Positions 25,071 to 34,727 are shown, counted from the stretch's first letter. The stretch: 64,000 nt of DNA from QHXM01 sp963697975 (GCA_963697975.1 OY969111.1:4154001-4218000); one strand, 5' to 3'. Numbers and translations: made by a program. Notes: generated by a model not told the origin, from the letters alone.

Positions 25071-27431
25071 ATGAGCGCCTCTTCGCCTGTCATCACTATC
25101 GAAACCGGGAGCAAGAGCCGCCGGGGGGACGTGCGCGCCTCGCTTCGCAGGCTCTATGCAAGGCGAGTGTTCTGGCGGGCTGCTGGCGAAATGACACTTG
25201 AGCTGGCGTGCGCGCTCGCCGCGTTGTGTGTGATCGCGCTGGTGGATTATGGATGGAGCCTGCCGCGCACTGCCCGCCTCATCCTGCTCTCTCTCGTTCT
25301 GCTCACCATCCTTTTCTTCATGGCGCGCAGCGTTCTGGCTTTCGTGCGTCGCAGGACGCTGGCAGAGGTTGCGCGCGAAGTCGAGCGTGCGACGGGAAGC
25401 CGCCGGAACGCGCTCGTAACATTTGCCGAAAGCGCGTCGGGTGCGAGCGTGATGGCAAGTGAGCCTTACATGCTCGCGCGATTGGAGAGACAAGCGCGCG
25501 GGGAACTCGAAGAGCTTGATGAAAGGTCAGTCGCGCCGCGCGGAATGGCTGCGAGAGGCGCGGGCGCACTCGTCTTCATGTTGCTGCTCATTTTCGCGCT
25601 GCGTCTGGCTGCGCCGCTCGTGTTTACACGCGAGGTCGGGCGCGTGTTGTGGCTGGCAGGTGATGATGCTCTTTCAGGGCAGCTTGGTGAAGGCGTTGCG
25701 GCGAATGGGAATGGAACGAATGCCCTAATCGCGTTGGACGAGTTGCGCGTGCGAGTTGTGCCTCCGGCTTATTCGGGCCTGAGTGCAGAGGAGATTTCAG
25801 GGGATGCGCCCGTCCATGCGTTGAACGGCTCGCAGATTGAAGTTGTGCTGCGCGCGAGCGGCGCGGTCGGGGGCGCTTCGTTGAGTTTCAACGGCTCGAT
25901 TAATCAGATGCGCTCGCTCGGGGCGGGGCGTTTCAGCGGAGCTTTCACGGCCAACGTGAGCGGTGCGTTTGAGGCGCGCGTCCATGTCGATAATGAAGAG
26001 AACGCGCCAGCGCCGGTTGTGCGCGCTGTAGAAGTTTACACGGACGCGCCGCCGGAAGCGCGCATTGCAGAGCCAGCGAGCGATCAACTGTTGCGCGCTG
26101 TGCCGGACAAACCCGTCGGCATTCGTTGGACGGCGAAAGATGATCTGGGACTGGCTGGAGTGGCGCTGAAATACATCAAGAGTCGCGGCGAGGGCGATGC
26201 GGCCAAGTTCACAAATGGAGAGATCGGAACGGGCGGCGTCTCGCGCGTGAGCGGGCGCGACTGGCAGGGTGCGGCTACACTCGACTTGCGGCGACTGGAC
26301 ATGCAGCCCGGCGACACGCTCGTCTTCTGGCTCGAAGCACGCGACCGCAATCCATCTGCAAACAACACGGGACGCTCGGCAAGTTTGGCGATTGCGATTG
26401 CCGGGCCGGAACTGGCGAAGCTCAATCTGAGCGATCTGATGCCAAACGAGATTGGCCGCTTTCTCCTGAGCCAGCGCGCCATCATCATTCACACTGAAAA
26501 GCTGCATAATGAACGTGCGCGTCTCTCGAAAGAGGAGTTGGTCAGGCGTTCAAACGACATCGCCGCCGAGCAGCGTGAGTTCAAAAATTCTTTCAACGAT
26601 TACATCCACATCGAGGGTGAGGGCGTTGATGAAGGGAACGCCGTTGCGCCAAGCCTTGAGGAGCAGGTGCGAGCGGCTGAGGATGAACGCACCTCTCCGC
26701 ACTTTCACGGCATCCCTGAGCCGCCCGCCGCCGCGCCGACCGCAGTCAAAGAGATGACCTACGCGATTCGCGCCATGTGGGATGCGGAGGATGCGTTAGT
26801 GAACGCGGACACGACGCAGGCTCTCAAGTTTGAGCGGGAAGCCCTGTTGCGTCTCAAGCGCGCGCAGGGAGCGACGAGATACGTGCCGCCGATTGTCGCG
26901 CAGAGTAAGCCGGTTGATCTCAAGCGTCGTTATGCGGGCGAGCTTGAGGAGATCAAGACGCGGCTGGAAAAGCTGGCGCGGCGTCCAACATCTCCCGCGT
27001 CGCAAACGGTGCGTGGCGCGCTGGCGGAGCTTTACACGGCGTTAGATGATTTGCAGGAGACGCTTAGCGGTGGTGCGGCGGCGAGTGGGCGCGCGGGCGC
27101 TATCAATCGAGCGCGTGAAAGAGCGCGAGCGGCGGCGGATCGTCTGGTGGCTGCGCCGGGCGGCAATCATGCGGCGACGATTGCGGAGGCGGCGGGGCAG
27201 TTGCGCGTGGTCGAGATGGAACTGGCGCGCATGGAACAGGGCGGGAGCAGCGATGAATATGCGGCGCGCTTAAGTAAGCCGCTCGCTTTGCTGGCGCAAG
27301 CGGCCTCAAATCTCTTCGCCATCGCCGAGAGCAGCACGCGTGGCCTGAGCAACGATGCCAGTCAGCTTCTGCCGACAGACGATGCGCGAGCCGCAGAGTA
27401 TTTCCGCCGTCTCGCGGGCGGCGCACCGTGA
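25071..27431 (+). CDS. Large membrane protein of the BatA cluster (DUF4175-like)
   Basis: A 786-residue protein with two membrane spans near 45-90, a third near 165-185, then a large extracytoplasmic part. Regions at 220-450 look like Ig-type beta domains (for example TLDLRRLDMQPGDTLVFWLE), and 500-780 is helical and charged, with coiled-coil tendency. This order resembles DUF4175 proteins that partner BatA and glutamine-amidotransferase-like membrane proteins. No enzyme motif is visible. It starts 7 bases after the BatA-protein stop, so the two are translationally coupled. Role inferred: part of a membrane complex for envelope stress or protein assembly. Confidence 0.65.
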   Translation: MSASSPVITIETGSKSRRGDVRASLRRLYARRVFWRAAGEMTLELACALAALCVIALVDYGWSLPRTARLILLSLVLLTILFFMARSVLAFVRRRTLAEVAREVERATGSRRNALVTFAESASGASVMASEPYMLARLERQARGELEELDERSVAPRGMAARGAGALVFMLLLIFALRLAAPLVFTREVGRVLWLAGDDALSGQLGEGVAANGNGTNALIALDELRVRVVPPAYSGLSAEEISGDAPVHALNGSQIEVVLRASGAVGGASLSFNGSINQMRSLGAGRFSGAFTANVSGAFEARVHVDNEENAPAPVVRAVEVYTDAPPEARIAEPASDQLLRAVPDKPVGIRWTAKDDLGLAGVALKYIKSRGEGDAAKFTNGEIGTGGVSRVSGRDWQGAATLDLRRLDMQPGDTLVFWLEARDRNPSANNTGRSASLAIAIAGPELAKLNLSDLMPNEIGRFLLSQRAIIIHTEKLHNERARLSKEELVRRSNDIAAEQREFKNSFNDYIHIEGEGVDEGNAVAPSLEEQVRAAEDERTSPHFHGIPEPPAAAPTAVKEMTYAIRAMWDAEDALVNADTTQALKFEREALLRLKRAQGATRYVPPIVAQSKPVDLKRRYAGELEEIKTRLEKLARRPTSPASQTVRGALAELYTALDDLQETLSGGAAASGRAGAINRARERARAAADRLVAAPGGNHAATIAEAAGQLRVVEMELARMEQGGSSDEYAARLSKPLALLAQAASNLFAIAESSTRGLSNDASQLLPTDDARAAEYFRRLAGGAP

Positions 27432-27459
27432 GGATTTTTCGACGACAAAGCTATAGACG

Positions 27460-29754
27460 ATGACAAGCGTATATTTGATGAGCGTGAAAGTTGAGGGCAA
27501 CGTGGGGCGTGCCCTGCTGGTTGCTGCTCTGCTCATCTCTGTGTATGCGCTGGTGCGCTACTGGCGCAGTCTTGATAAGTATTCAGGCAAAATCCGTTAT
27601 GCGTTGGTTTCGTGGCGGGCGCTCGCGTTTGTAATGGTGTCATGCGCGCTGGCGGGCGTGGGCGTGGAGTATGAGAGCGCAACGCGCGCTCGTGTTCTGC
27701 TGCGCGTCATGAGAAGTGTTGAAGCGGGCACAGTGGGTGAGACGGCTGGCTCGAACAGTCAGGATATTGGCAGAGAACAACTGATTGCCGCGTTGCGGGG
27801 AAAAGGATTTGAGGTTGTCGAAACTGACGATGAAAACAATGCTCAATTGGCGCAGGGCAACGGCTCTTTTGTGGCGGGAGTGTTGTTGACGAGCGGTGCG
27901 ATGAGTGCGAGCGAAGCGAGGCTCGAAGTTGAGCGGACGAATCAAACGGCTGGCGGTGCTCCGGTTTTCGTAGCCACGAATTATCCTGCGAGCGAGCAGC
28001 CGGGAGTTGCGCTTGAGAGCGTGACGGTGCTGGGACAGGCGTCGCGCGGTGTGCCGTTTGCGGTGCGCTGCACGATTCATGCGCGCGGGATGCGCGGGCG
28101 CGAATCGCTCGTCACCGTTTCGGATGATGCGAAGGTGCAGGCGTCCGCGCGCGTCGCGTGGACGCAGGACGACGAAAGGCAGGCAGTCACAGTCGCGCTC
28201 ACACCGAAGGTCGCGGGCTGGATTGATTACAGCGCGAAAGTCGAAGCGGCGGGCGGTGAAGATGCGGTGCAGCTCTCGCGTCCCTTCACGATTTATGTTG
28301 AAGAGCGACGATTGCGCGTGCTCTTCTTCGAGAGCCAGCCGACGTGGGAGGCAAAGTTTATTCGTCGCGCGCTGGAACAGACGGGATTGTTCGAGGTTGA
28401 TTATCTTGCTCAGGTCAGCCGCGCAGCCACAGTCGGGATTTCTGAAGATGCCGCCACACAGAACGATGCGGAGGCACAAGCGACAGCACCGACAAAGAAG
28501 GGAGGCGTTGCGGGCGGCACGCCCGAAGCGAAGTTGCACACGGCGCTTTCTGGCGCGGCTCAGCTTAACGCATACGATTGCGTGATCGTCGGTGCGACGG
28601 AGAACACTTTGTTGTCGGCAGCCGAGAGCGTGCGCCTGCGCGAGTGGGTTGAGCGGCGCGGCGGCGGCCTTCTAGTGCTTGGCGGCAACAGCTTCAACGG
28701 CTCAATCGTTGCTCCCAATGGAAAACTCTATTCGCTTTTGCCGACGCAGATCAGCGCGCAAGGGTTTGCAGCAACGGGACAGGATGTGTCGCGTGGTCGC
28801 CCGTTAGAGGCGGAAAAGATGCGCGGCGGCTGGTCGCTCACGCCGACCGAAGCGGGCGCAAAGAGCGCGCTCGCCGGTTATCTCAGCGCCAGCGAGGAAA
28901 GGGCGACAAAGGCGGACACGCTCGCGGGACAGGGCTTGCATCTGGGCGGGCTTCGTCCGGGCGCGATGGTGCTGGCCGTCGCGGAGCAGGCGGGCGCTAA
29001 TGGCACGAATGAGGCGGGCGCAGCGTTGATTGCGACGATGCGTTACGGCGCGGGGCGCACGCTGGTTTTCGCCCCGGCGGATTCGTGGCGCATACGCACG
29101 GGCGCGAGCGTTGATGAAAAGAGCGCGGGCGGGGCTTTCAATGCTTTGTGGCAGGGGCTGGTGTTGTGGACGGCTGCGGGCGCGGGCGCACCTGTCGAGA
29201 TAGTTTTGAGCGACGAATCGCCCGCCGTTGGAAGCAACGTGACGGCGGAGATTCGCGCCCGCGATGCTTCGTTCATGCCTTTGAAGATTGAGAAGCTCAA
29301 GGCATATTTACAACCTTTAACGGAAGACACGGGCGATGATTCTATTGCCTCGCCGCAGCCGCGTGAGATCGGTTTCGCGCCCGATGCGGCGGACAAGAGC
29401 GTGTGGCGCGCTCGCTTCATAGCGCCTGCTCGCGGGCGATTCGTTTTAGAGACTGAGTACGCGGCGGGAGGCAAGAGCGCGAATCTCGAAAAACGTTTCG
29501 CGGTCGTCGCCGCGTCGCCACAAGAGGCAGGCGCATCATTCGACACGCTCAGCCGCGTTTCGCGCGAAAGCGGTGGAGAACTGTTAGACGCCGCCGACAC
29601 GAATGCTTTGAGCCAGCGCCTCGCCGCAATTCCTTCAAGCACGGAGAGCGTGCGCCGCACCTGGGAGTTGCGCTCGTGGTGGCCGCTCGCTTTTCTAGTT
29701 CCTCTCCTGCTTTCAACTGAATGGTTCCTTCGTCGCTGGTGGAGAGTAGATTAA
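27460..29754 (+). CDS. Membrane protein with glutamine-amidotransferase-like fold, BatA cluster
   Basis: A 764-residue protein with two membrane spans near the N-terminus (15-35 and 47-65), beta-rich domains at 185-285, and a flavodoxin/GATase-1-like region at 290-560. That region shows LRVLFFESQPTWEAKFIRR, then YDCVIVGATENTLLS, then GGGLLVLGGNSF. A final membrane helix and a WFLRRWWRVD end follow. Such proteins are the third member of BatA/DUF4175-type trios. I see no Cys-His-Glu amidotransferase triad in its usual context, so it is probably non-catalytic. Two starts are possible (27460 and 27478) with weak ribosome sites. A paired-word hairpin follows the stop by 31 bases. Confidence 0.68.
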   Translation: MTSVYLMSVKVEGNVGRALLVAALLISVYALVRYWRSLDKYSGKIRYALVSWRALAFVMVSCALAGVGVEYESATRARVLLRVMRSVEAGTVGETAGSNSQDIGREQLIAALRGKGFEVVETDDENNAQLAQGNGSFVAGVLLTSGAMSASEARLEVERTNQTAGGAPVFVATNYPASEQPGVALESVTVLGQASRGVPFAVRCTIHARGMRGRESLVTVSDDAKVQASARVAWTQDDERQAVTVALTPKVAGWIDYSAKVEAAGGEDAVQLSRPFTIYVEERRLRVLFFESQPTWEAKFIRRALEQTGLFEVDYLAQVSRAATVGISEDAATQNDAEAQATAPTKKGGVAGGTPEAKLHTALSGAAQLNAYDCVIVGATENTLLSAAESVRLREWVERRGGGLLVLGGNSFNGSIVAPNGKLYSLLPTQISAQGFAATGQDVSRGRPLEAEKMRGGWSLTPTEAGAKSALAGYLSASEERATKADTLAGQGLHLGGLRPGAMVLAVAEQAGANGTNEAGAALIATMRYGAGRTLVFAPADSWRIRTGASVDEKSAGGAFNALWQGLVLWTAAGAGAPVEIVLSDESPAVGSNVTAEIRARDASFMPLKIEKLKAYLQPLTEDTGDDSIASPQPREIGFAPDAADKSVWRARFIAPARGRFVLETEYAAGGKSANLEKRFAVVAASPQEAGASFDTLSRVSRESGGELLDAADTNALSQRLAAIPSSTESVRRTWELRSWWPLAFLVPLLLSTEWFLRRWWRVD

Positions 29755-29785
29755 AACTCCTGACAAAACTGCTATGGCGACAGAG

Positions 29786-29888
29786 AAGAAATAGACAGGA
29801 TTAACAAGATGAACAGGAAGAAAGGAAAAAGATTCAAGCTTCCCTGTCCTGCCTTGTCTTCTTAATCTTGATAATCCTGTCTACTGCC
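29786..29888. repeat. Paired-word hairpin, CAGGATTAACA type
   Basis: AATAGACAGGATTAACAAG, ATGAACAGGAAG on the left; CTTGTCTTCTTAATC, TTGATAATCCTGTCTA on the right. It sits just downstream of the BatA trio and 46 bases before the lipoprotein start. Confidence 0.87.
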
Positions 29889-29934
29889 TTTTCTCCGGCA
29901 TCGCAAAGCGCGATTCCTGCGTCTAAGAGTGGCT

Positions 29935-31263
29935 ATGCGTACACAGGGCAGGATAATAACCTTTGTTTTCGTCATCATCTTTAGTTTCTTACTCGTCACT
30001 TCGTGCGGGAATAAGCGCACGGGGCAGACGCGTCTGAGTCCGGCGACGGCTGTCCCGGCGGCGCGAACCTTGCCGCCGCTGCCTGCGCGCCCGCTTACGC
30101 CTAAATTGCGTGAGATGCGCGCACGCGCCATGCGCACGGCGTCCGCTTTGCGCGAACTGCAATTCAAGGGCGAGGTCGGGATGTCGGAGCTTTCCGGCTG
30201 GGAATATGGAACGCGCGCCAGCGAGATGGCGCATGTGCTGGGCGGCGACGATTTGCGCGCTCTGGGCCTGCTGGCCGGGGCGGGAGGCGTCTTGCCTGAA
30301 GGAACTAATCTGGAATCGCTGGCCGCCAGTTTCGCCGCTATCTCGGCGGGCGCGACCTACTCGCCACTCGACAAGCAAGTGTTAATCGTGGACAAGTTCA
30401 AGGACGACTCTCTGTTGACGCACGAGTTTACACACGCCTTGCAGGATCAGCATTTCGACTTGATGAAACTCCTCATCGTGCGCCCGTATAATTTCGACCG
30501 TACCGAAAGTCTCTTCGCCGTCATCGAAGGCGACGCCATGAACGTGCAGCGACGCTCCGAGCAGGGCGAACTTTACGGACGCCGCTCGCTCGAAGATATT
30601 ATGAAACAGGAGCGAGAGCGTTTCGGGGATTATCGCAAGGAAGTCGGCGCGTTCTTCCCGCCGCTGCTCACAGAGACTTTCATCTTTCGTTATCGTGAAG
30701 GCGCTCGGTTTGTCGAGGCTGTGCGCCGTAGTCGTGGCGAGCGCGGCGTGGATGCGCTTTTTCAACATCCCCCTCTGTCAACCGAGCAGATTCTTCATCC
30801 TGAGAAATACGAGGCAGGCGAAGCGCCCCGCGAAGTTCAACTAAACGAAGAAGCCTTCGCCGCGAGCGGCTGGCAAAATGTGACTTCGACGCCGTTTGGC
30901 GAGGTCGGCGTGCGGGGCTTGCTCATGGCCGGGATTGAGGAAAGGGACGCGACGCGCGCCGCCGCTGGCTGGGGCGGCGACCGCGCCTTTCTCTTCGAGC
31001 GCGCGAGCCACGCTCCGCTCTTCGTCTGGAAGACCGTCTGGGATAGGGCGGTGGACGCGGAAGAATTCTTCAACTCTTACAACTCGGTGCGCGAGCGCGC
31101 GGGCGCACGAGCCGGAGAGAGTTCGACGACGGCTGAGGTCGCGCAAGTGATCTGGCGCGAATCAGGGCGCACGACGATTGTGCGACGCGCAGGCGATAAC
31201 GTCATCATCGTTCGCGGCGCGGAAGCGGACGTAAACGCGGCGCTTGGATTGGCGCAACAGTAA
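29935..31263 (+). CDS. Lipoprotein with HExxH zinc-protease motif
   Basis: A 442-residue predicted lipoprotein: hydrophobic signal and lipobox VTSC (Cys24). The sequence LLTHEFTHALQDQHFD contains HExxH (His163, Glu164, His167), typical of zinc metallopeptidases; the third ligand is not certain. The rest is helical and not familiar to me. ATG 29935 has AAGAG 5 bases upstream; a GTG two codons earlier is in frame but overlaps that site. It stands alone between two repeat elements. Likely a periplasmic or surface peptidase, but activity is not shown. Confidence 0.65.
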   Translation: MRTQGRIITFVFVIIFSFLLVTSCGNKRTGQTRLSPATAVPAARTLPPLPARPLTPKLREMRARAMRTASALRELQFKGEVGMSELSGWEYGTRASEMAHVLGGDDLRALGLLAGAGGVLPEGTNLESLAASFAAISAGATYSPLDKQVLIVDKFKDDSLLTHEFTHALQDQHFDLMKLLIVRPYNFDRTESLFAVIEGDAMNVQRRSEQGELYGRRSLEDIMKQERERFGDYRKEVGAFFPPLLTETFIFRYREGARFVEAVRRSRGERGVDALFQHPPLSTEQILHPEKYEAGEAPREVQLNEEAFAASGWQNVTSTPFGEVGVRGLLMAGIEERDATRAAAGWGGDRAFLFERASHAPLFVWKTVWDRAVDAEEFFNSYNSVRERAGARAGESSTTAEVAQVIWRESGRTTIVRRAGDNVIIVRGAEADVNAALGLAQQ

Positions 31264-31285
31264 AGCATCCTCGAAGGGGATGAAC

Positions 31286-31447
31286 AAAATAGCCGGAGGT
31301 AAGCGCGTGAGCGCGCCACCCCCGGAATAAGGCGATAAATAGTTCCGACCCTGAAGGGGTCGTATATTCAACATTGAATATACGACCCCTTCAGGGTCGA
31401 AATGTGTTGGGGTGTGCGTGACCGGGGGCGTTGCCCCCGGCTATTTT
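31286..31447. mobile_element. MITE-like palindromic element
   Basis: A 162-base segment with 11-base inverted ends, AAAATAGCCGG (31286-31296) and CCGGCTATTTT (31437-31447). At its centre a 54-base palindrome (31346-31399) has perfect 26-base arms around CA, carrying CGACCCTGAAGGGGTCG and TATATTC. A further GACCCTTTCAGGGTC follows at 31451-31465. No protein is encoded. It lies between convergent genes. Similar words occur at 10884-11000. Confidence 0.7.
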
Positions 31448-31506
31448 ATGTGACCCTTTCAGGGTCAAAGAGCGCTGATTGCCGAATAGAATCGTCTCTT
31501 ATTAAC

Positions 31507-33189
31507 TTAATGCCCGCCCGCTTTCTTTTCCACCTTGAGCTTCGCTGCCAGCCAATCGCCCAAAGGCTTCAACACGTCGTCGCCCACCACGTTCGTCTCA
31601 AGTGTGGAGTATTCGCTGAACGCGCCGGTCCTGGCCGGGAGAAAGAGGTGATTGAGATTCGGGAGGACGCGCACGGCCACGTCCTTGTTGCCTGCGGCGT
31701 GAGCCGCCTGCTCAATCATTCCGGCCTGCTCGGCTGCCACCTGACGGTCGAGCGCGCCGTGCAGCACGAGAATCGGTTGACGCACCCTGCGAATGGTCGG
31801 TAGCGGATCGTAGCTCCAGAACTCTTTTAGCCAGGGCAAACGCACCTGTGCCGGATATTTTGACAAGTCGCCACCCGCGATCACCGCTTGAATCGTTTCT
31901 CGCTGCTCGGCGCGCTGCTTGTTCTTCTGTTCCGCCGTCAGGGTCGTATCACGTTCGAGAACTTCGTTCAATTGCGCGATGCTGATTTGGTCGCCACGAA
32001 TGGCGCTTCCGGCCATAATCACTATGGCCGCAATCTGCGGGTCCGACGCCGCGATCATCGGCGCGATGTTGCCGCCTTCGCTGTGGCCGACGAGCGCAAT
32101 CCGCTTCGGGTCAATCTCAGGACGCGAGCGCAGGTAAGCGATTTCCGCCCGCACGTCGTCGGCGAAGTCCAAAGTGGTGGAGGTCATCAGCGTCTCAAGG
32201 CCGCCGGATTTTCCCGCACCGCGATCATCAACTCTGAGTACGGCTATTCCACGACTCGCCAGCATTTCAGCTATCTGTCGCATCGGGACATATTTTTCCA
32301 GACCGGAAATCGGGACCGGCTCGTCGCGCGATTGCTGGCCTGAGCCGGTGATGGTGATGACGGCGGGGAAGGGACGCGCGCCGGTTTTGGGAAGCAACAG
32401 AGTGCCGGAAAGCGTGAAGCCCTTCGCGTTCACCGTCACCTCTTCCGCCGTAAAAGGTGCGCTTGCCGGTGCGCTGTAATCAATGCTCGCGCTTTTCGGG
32501 GCGGCAGCTAGAGCAGCGTGCAACCCTTCAACGGACGCCGCATACTCTTCGCGCACGGTCTCGATTTTCTGCGCCGGAAAACTCAGCAGAATGAGCTTTC
32601 CGCTTGAGTCCGTCACGATGTCGGCATTGACGGAGCCTGCGATGACGGCGCGATAGTATTCGAGCTTCGCGGGTTTTTCCGGTAGGGGATTAAGCGCTCC
32701 CTTCATCTCAAGCGACAGCGGGACAGTCTGCATGATTGAAGGAACCAACATCTTGAACTGCTGCACGCCCCCTTTTCGTTTATCGTAGCGCTGGACGAGA
32801 AAGTAGTAGTGGTGTCCGATGCCGTTTTCAAGAATCAGCGCTTCCGGTTCGGTTTGTCCGGTAGCTTCCTGCGGGCCGGTCACTTTCACTTCGGTGCCGT
32901 TGATGGAGACTTTCATCTTCATGTTAGCCCCATCATCCATCTCGAAGCCGACCGCCTGCGTCTCCCTGTATTCAGTTCTCGATTTTAAGTTGATGGTCTG
33001 CCCATTCACCGTCAGCGACCCGCTGCTTTCACTCACGCCATCTTTCCTGATAGTGAAAGTCTCCGTGCCAATCTGCTTGCCGTCAGCAAAAGACAGCAGC
33101 TTGCCGGAATCAACCACTCCATCGTTATTCTGCGCCACAGTCAGGGCAGCCAGGCCCAGCATAAGAATCACAAGTAAGTGTCTTTTCAT
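31507..33189 (-). CDS. Exported alpha/beta hydrolase (dienelactone-hydrolase type)
   Basis: A 560-residue protein with a signal peptide (MKRHLLVILMLGLAALTVAQ) and two parts. Residues 25-235 are a beta-rich N-terminal region; 240-560 are an alpha/beta hydrolase domain. The nucleophile is Ser370 in LVGHSEGGN; the oxyanion region is TITGSGQQSRDE; a C-terminal His lies in LPNLNHLF. Likely an esterase or peptidase of the S9/DLH group acting outside the cytoplasm. ATG 33189 has GGAGG with ideal spacing; an upstream ATG at 33204 lacks one. It is the last gene of the GntR operon. Confidence 0.87.
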   Translation of the reverse strand: MKRHLLVILMLGLAALTVAQNNDGVVDSGKLLSFADGKQIGTETFTIRKDGVSESSGSLTVNGQTINLKSRTEYRETQAVGFEMDDGANMKMKVSINGTEVKVTGPQEATGQTEPEALILENGIGHHYYFLVQRYDKRKGGVQQFKMLVPSIMQTVPLSLEMKGALNPLPEKPAKLEYYRAVIAGSVNADIVTDSSGKLILLSFPAQKIETVREEYAASVEGLHAALAAAPKSASIDYSAPASAPFTAEEVTVNAKGFTLSGTLLLPKTGARPFPAVITITGSGQQSRDEPVPISGLEKYVPMRQIAEMLASRGIAVLRVDDRGAGKSGGLETLMTSTTLDFADDVRAEIAYLRSRPEIDPKRIALVGHSEGGNIAPMIAASDPQIAAIVIMAGSAIRGDQISIAQLNEVLERDTTLTAEQKNKQRAEQRETIQAVIAGGDLSKYPAQVRLPWLKEFWSYDPLPTIRRVRQPILVLHGALDRQVAAEQAGMIEQAAHAAGNKDVAVRVLPNLNHLFLPARTGAFSEYSTLETNVVGDDVLKPLGDWLAAKLKVEKKAGGH

Positions 33190-33200
33190 CGAAAGCCTCC

Positions 33201-34304
33201 TCATCTTGCCAGCATTTCAAGTGGAAGAATCAGCAACAGGGGCACGCCGATCATCAGCCCCAGGTACACATAGGTCCACTTGTTGCCCATGTTGCAGGTG
33301 TAGCCCCACCCGACCAGCTTCTCGACCCAGAGCGCCGGGTCTTCGCGATTGAAATAGATCAGGCCGCCCAGATACCAGTGCGCCGCATCCCTCTGCCGCT
33401 GCACGTAGACCCGCCCGACTTCGGACTTCAGGCGGCGGTCAATACTGTAAAAGCGATAGATCGCGAAAACCGTCGCGACAAACATCAGCACGGTGGATGT
33501 CCAGACCGCGACCATGACAGCGCCTGAGAGAAAACGCAGATGCTCGATGACCCTGATGGCGATGTTGGAAGCCAGACCAGCCAGCAAGACGGCCAGCAGC
33601 AGGCGCATCCAGTCCACGAAGCGAATGGTCATAGTGAGCGACGCTTCCTTCAGTCTCAGATAATCCTCCGTATGTTCGGCGGGCAGCGTCATCTTTACGC
33701 CGAGCACTCCCTGCTTAATCATCAAGAGCAAGCCTTGCATGTAGACCAGCATCGCTGCGATGGAGAAGACGACGTAGTAGCTCTTGCGCGCCCACTCGTC
33801 AGGCTCGCCTTTCCAGTTCCAGTGTGTCGGGATGCGTTCCGGGAGTTGCGGATAGTAGTAGGCCAATAACAAAACGGGCGCGATGGTGAGCGCGACGATT
33901 GCTATCTCCAGCGCGAGATTCGTGTAGTCGGCCAGACGCCGCGTCTTAAGCGATGAAGCGAACCGCTGATGCTCTTCGATTAACTCAAGCCGCTTCGCCT
34001 GGCGATAGAAGATGACGTAGAAGAGCATCACGCAGGGCAGAAACAGGAAGCGCGGCGCTACCTGCGCGAACTCCGTCCGCCCTTTGTAGAACGAGACGAG
34101 CAGGCCGATGGCCTCTATCTGGATGAAGATCAGGAACAGCCAGAGCCAGTAGCGATGCAGCAGGCGGCGCCCCTCATTGCGATAGGTTTCAGGGCTAACG
34201 CGCACGCCAAAGAACGCGTCCTCGCCGCGCATCACCGGCACGAACATGAAAACCACCAGCATCAGTAGATCAAAACCAAGCAAAAGAATGTGAGCGTTTG
34301 ACAT
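33201..34304 (-). CDS. Polytopic membrane protein, DUF1648/DUF5808 type
   Basis: A 367-residue integral membrane protein with about eight helices. The DUF1648 motif YYPQLPERIPTHWNWKGEPDEW lies at 169-190 (cited in part: PERIPTHWNWKG), and the C-terminal YLGGLIYFNREDPALWVEK resembles DUF5808. Related Firmicutes proteins (SdpI, YhdP-type) give immunity or form YtrA-controlled membrane units. It lies 12 bases after the GntR/YtrA gene, and the hydrolase gene starts 11 bases after its stop, a typical YtrA-regulated layout. Function is unproven. Confidence 0.8.
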   Translation of the reverse strand: MSNAHILLLGFDLLMLVVFMFVPVMRGEDAFFGVRVSPETYRNEGRRLLHRYWLWLFLIFIQIEAIGLLVSFYKGRTEFAQVAPRFLFLPCVMLFYVIFYRQAKRLELIEEHQRFASSLKTRRLADYTNLALEIAIVALTIAPVLLLAYYYPQLPERIPTHWNWKGEPDEWARKSYYVVFSIAAMLVYMQGLLLMIKQGVLGVKMTLPAEHTEDYLRLKEASLTMTIRFVDWMRLLLAVLLAGLASNIAIRVIEHLRFLSGAVMVAVWTSTVLMFVATVFAIYRFYSIDRRLKSEVGRVYVQRQRDAAHWYLGGLIYFNREDPALWVEKLVGWGYTCNMGNKWTYVYLGLMIGVPLLLILPLEMLAR

Positions 34305-34316
34305 CTTGAGCGACTC

Positions 34317-34697
34317 CTATCTGTTTCCTTTCAGCAACCCGCGCAATTCATCTGTCACGACCGACATGATTTCCGAGCGCGGCAGCCCGGCCAGCACCAG
34401 TTGCGTCAACGCCGCGCGCAAAGGCTTACGCAACTCGTCATCCGTTTTCTCCTGCGCGGTGCTGGACGCGACGACTGCGCCTGACCCGTGTCGGACGTTG
34501 ATTAAGCCCTCGCGCTGCAACTCGCGGTAAGCGGTCGCAATCGTGTTCAAATTGACTCCCAAATCGGCGGCCACCTGCCGCACGGGTGGAAGCGCCGCCC
34601 CCTCGCGCAATTCGCCCCGCGCAATCAGCGACTTGATCTCGTCCACCACCTGCTGGTAAATCGGGCGACGGTCGTTTTCGTCAACTACGATGTACAT
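34317..34697 (-). CDS. GntR-family regulator, YtrA subgroup
   Basis: A 126-residue repressor. The winged-helix DNA-binding domain is at 10-75 (RPIYQQVVDEIKSLIARG, LPPVRQVAADLGVNLNTIATAYREL). A short helical tail without a ligand domain marks the YtrA subgroup, whose members control membrane-transport or antibiotic-response operons beside them. The promoter upstream has a 7-bp inverted repeat over its -10 box, suggesting autoregulation. It heads the operon of the DUF1648 membrane protein and the hydrolase. ATG 34697 has GAGG upstream. Confidence 0.9.
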   Translation of the reverse strand: MYIVVDENDRRPIYQQVVDEIKSLIARGELREGAALPPVRQVAADLGVNLNTIATAYRELQREGLINVRHGSGAVVASSTAQEKTDDELRKPLRAALTQLVLAGLPRSEIMSVVTDELRGLLKGNR

Positions 34698-34727
34698 GAC
34701 ATTTCATCCTCAGAACGCCCTCGGAAA

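Noticed and set aside
27640..28539. 299-codon minus-strand frame inside the amidotransferase-like gene
   Set aside because: Antisense shadow with Arg/Ala/His-rich translation and no recognisable features.
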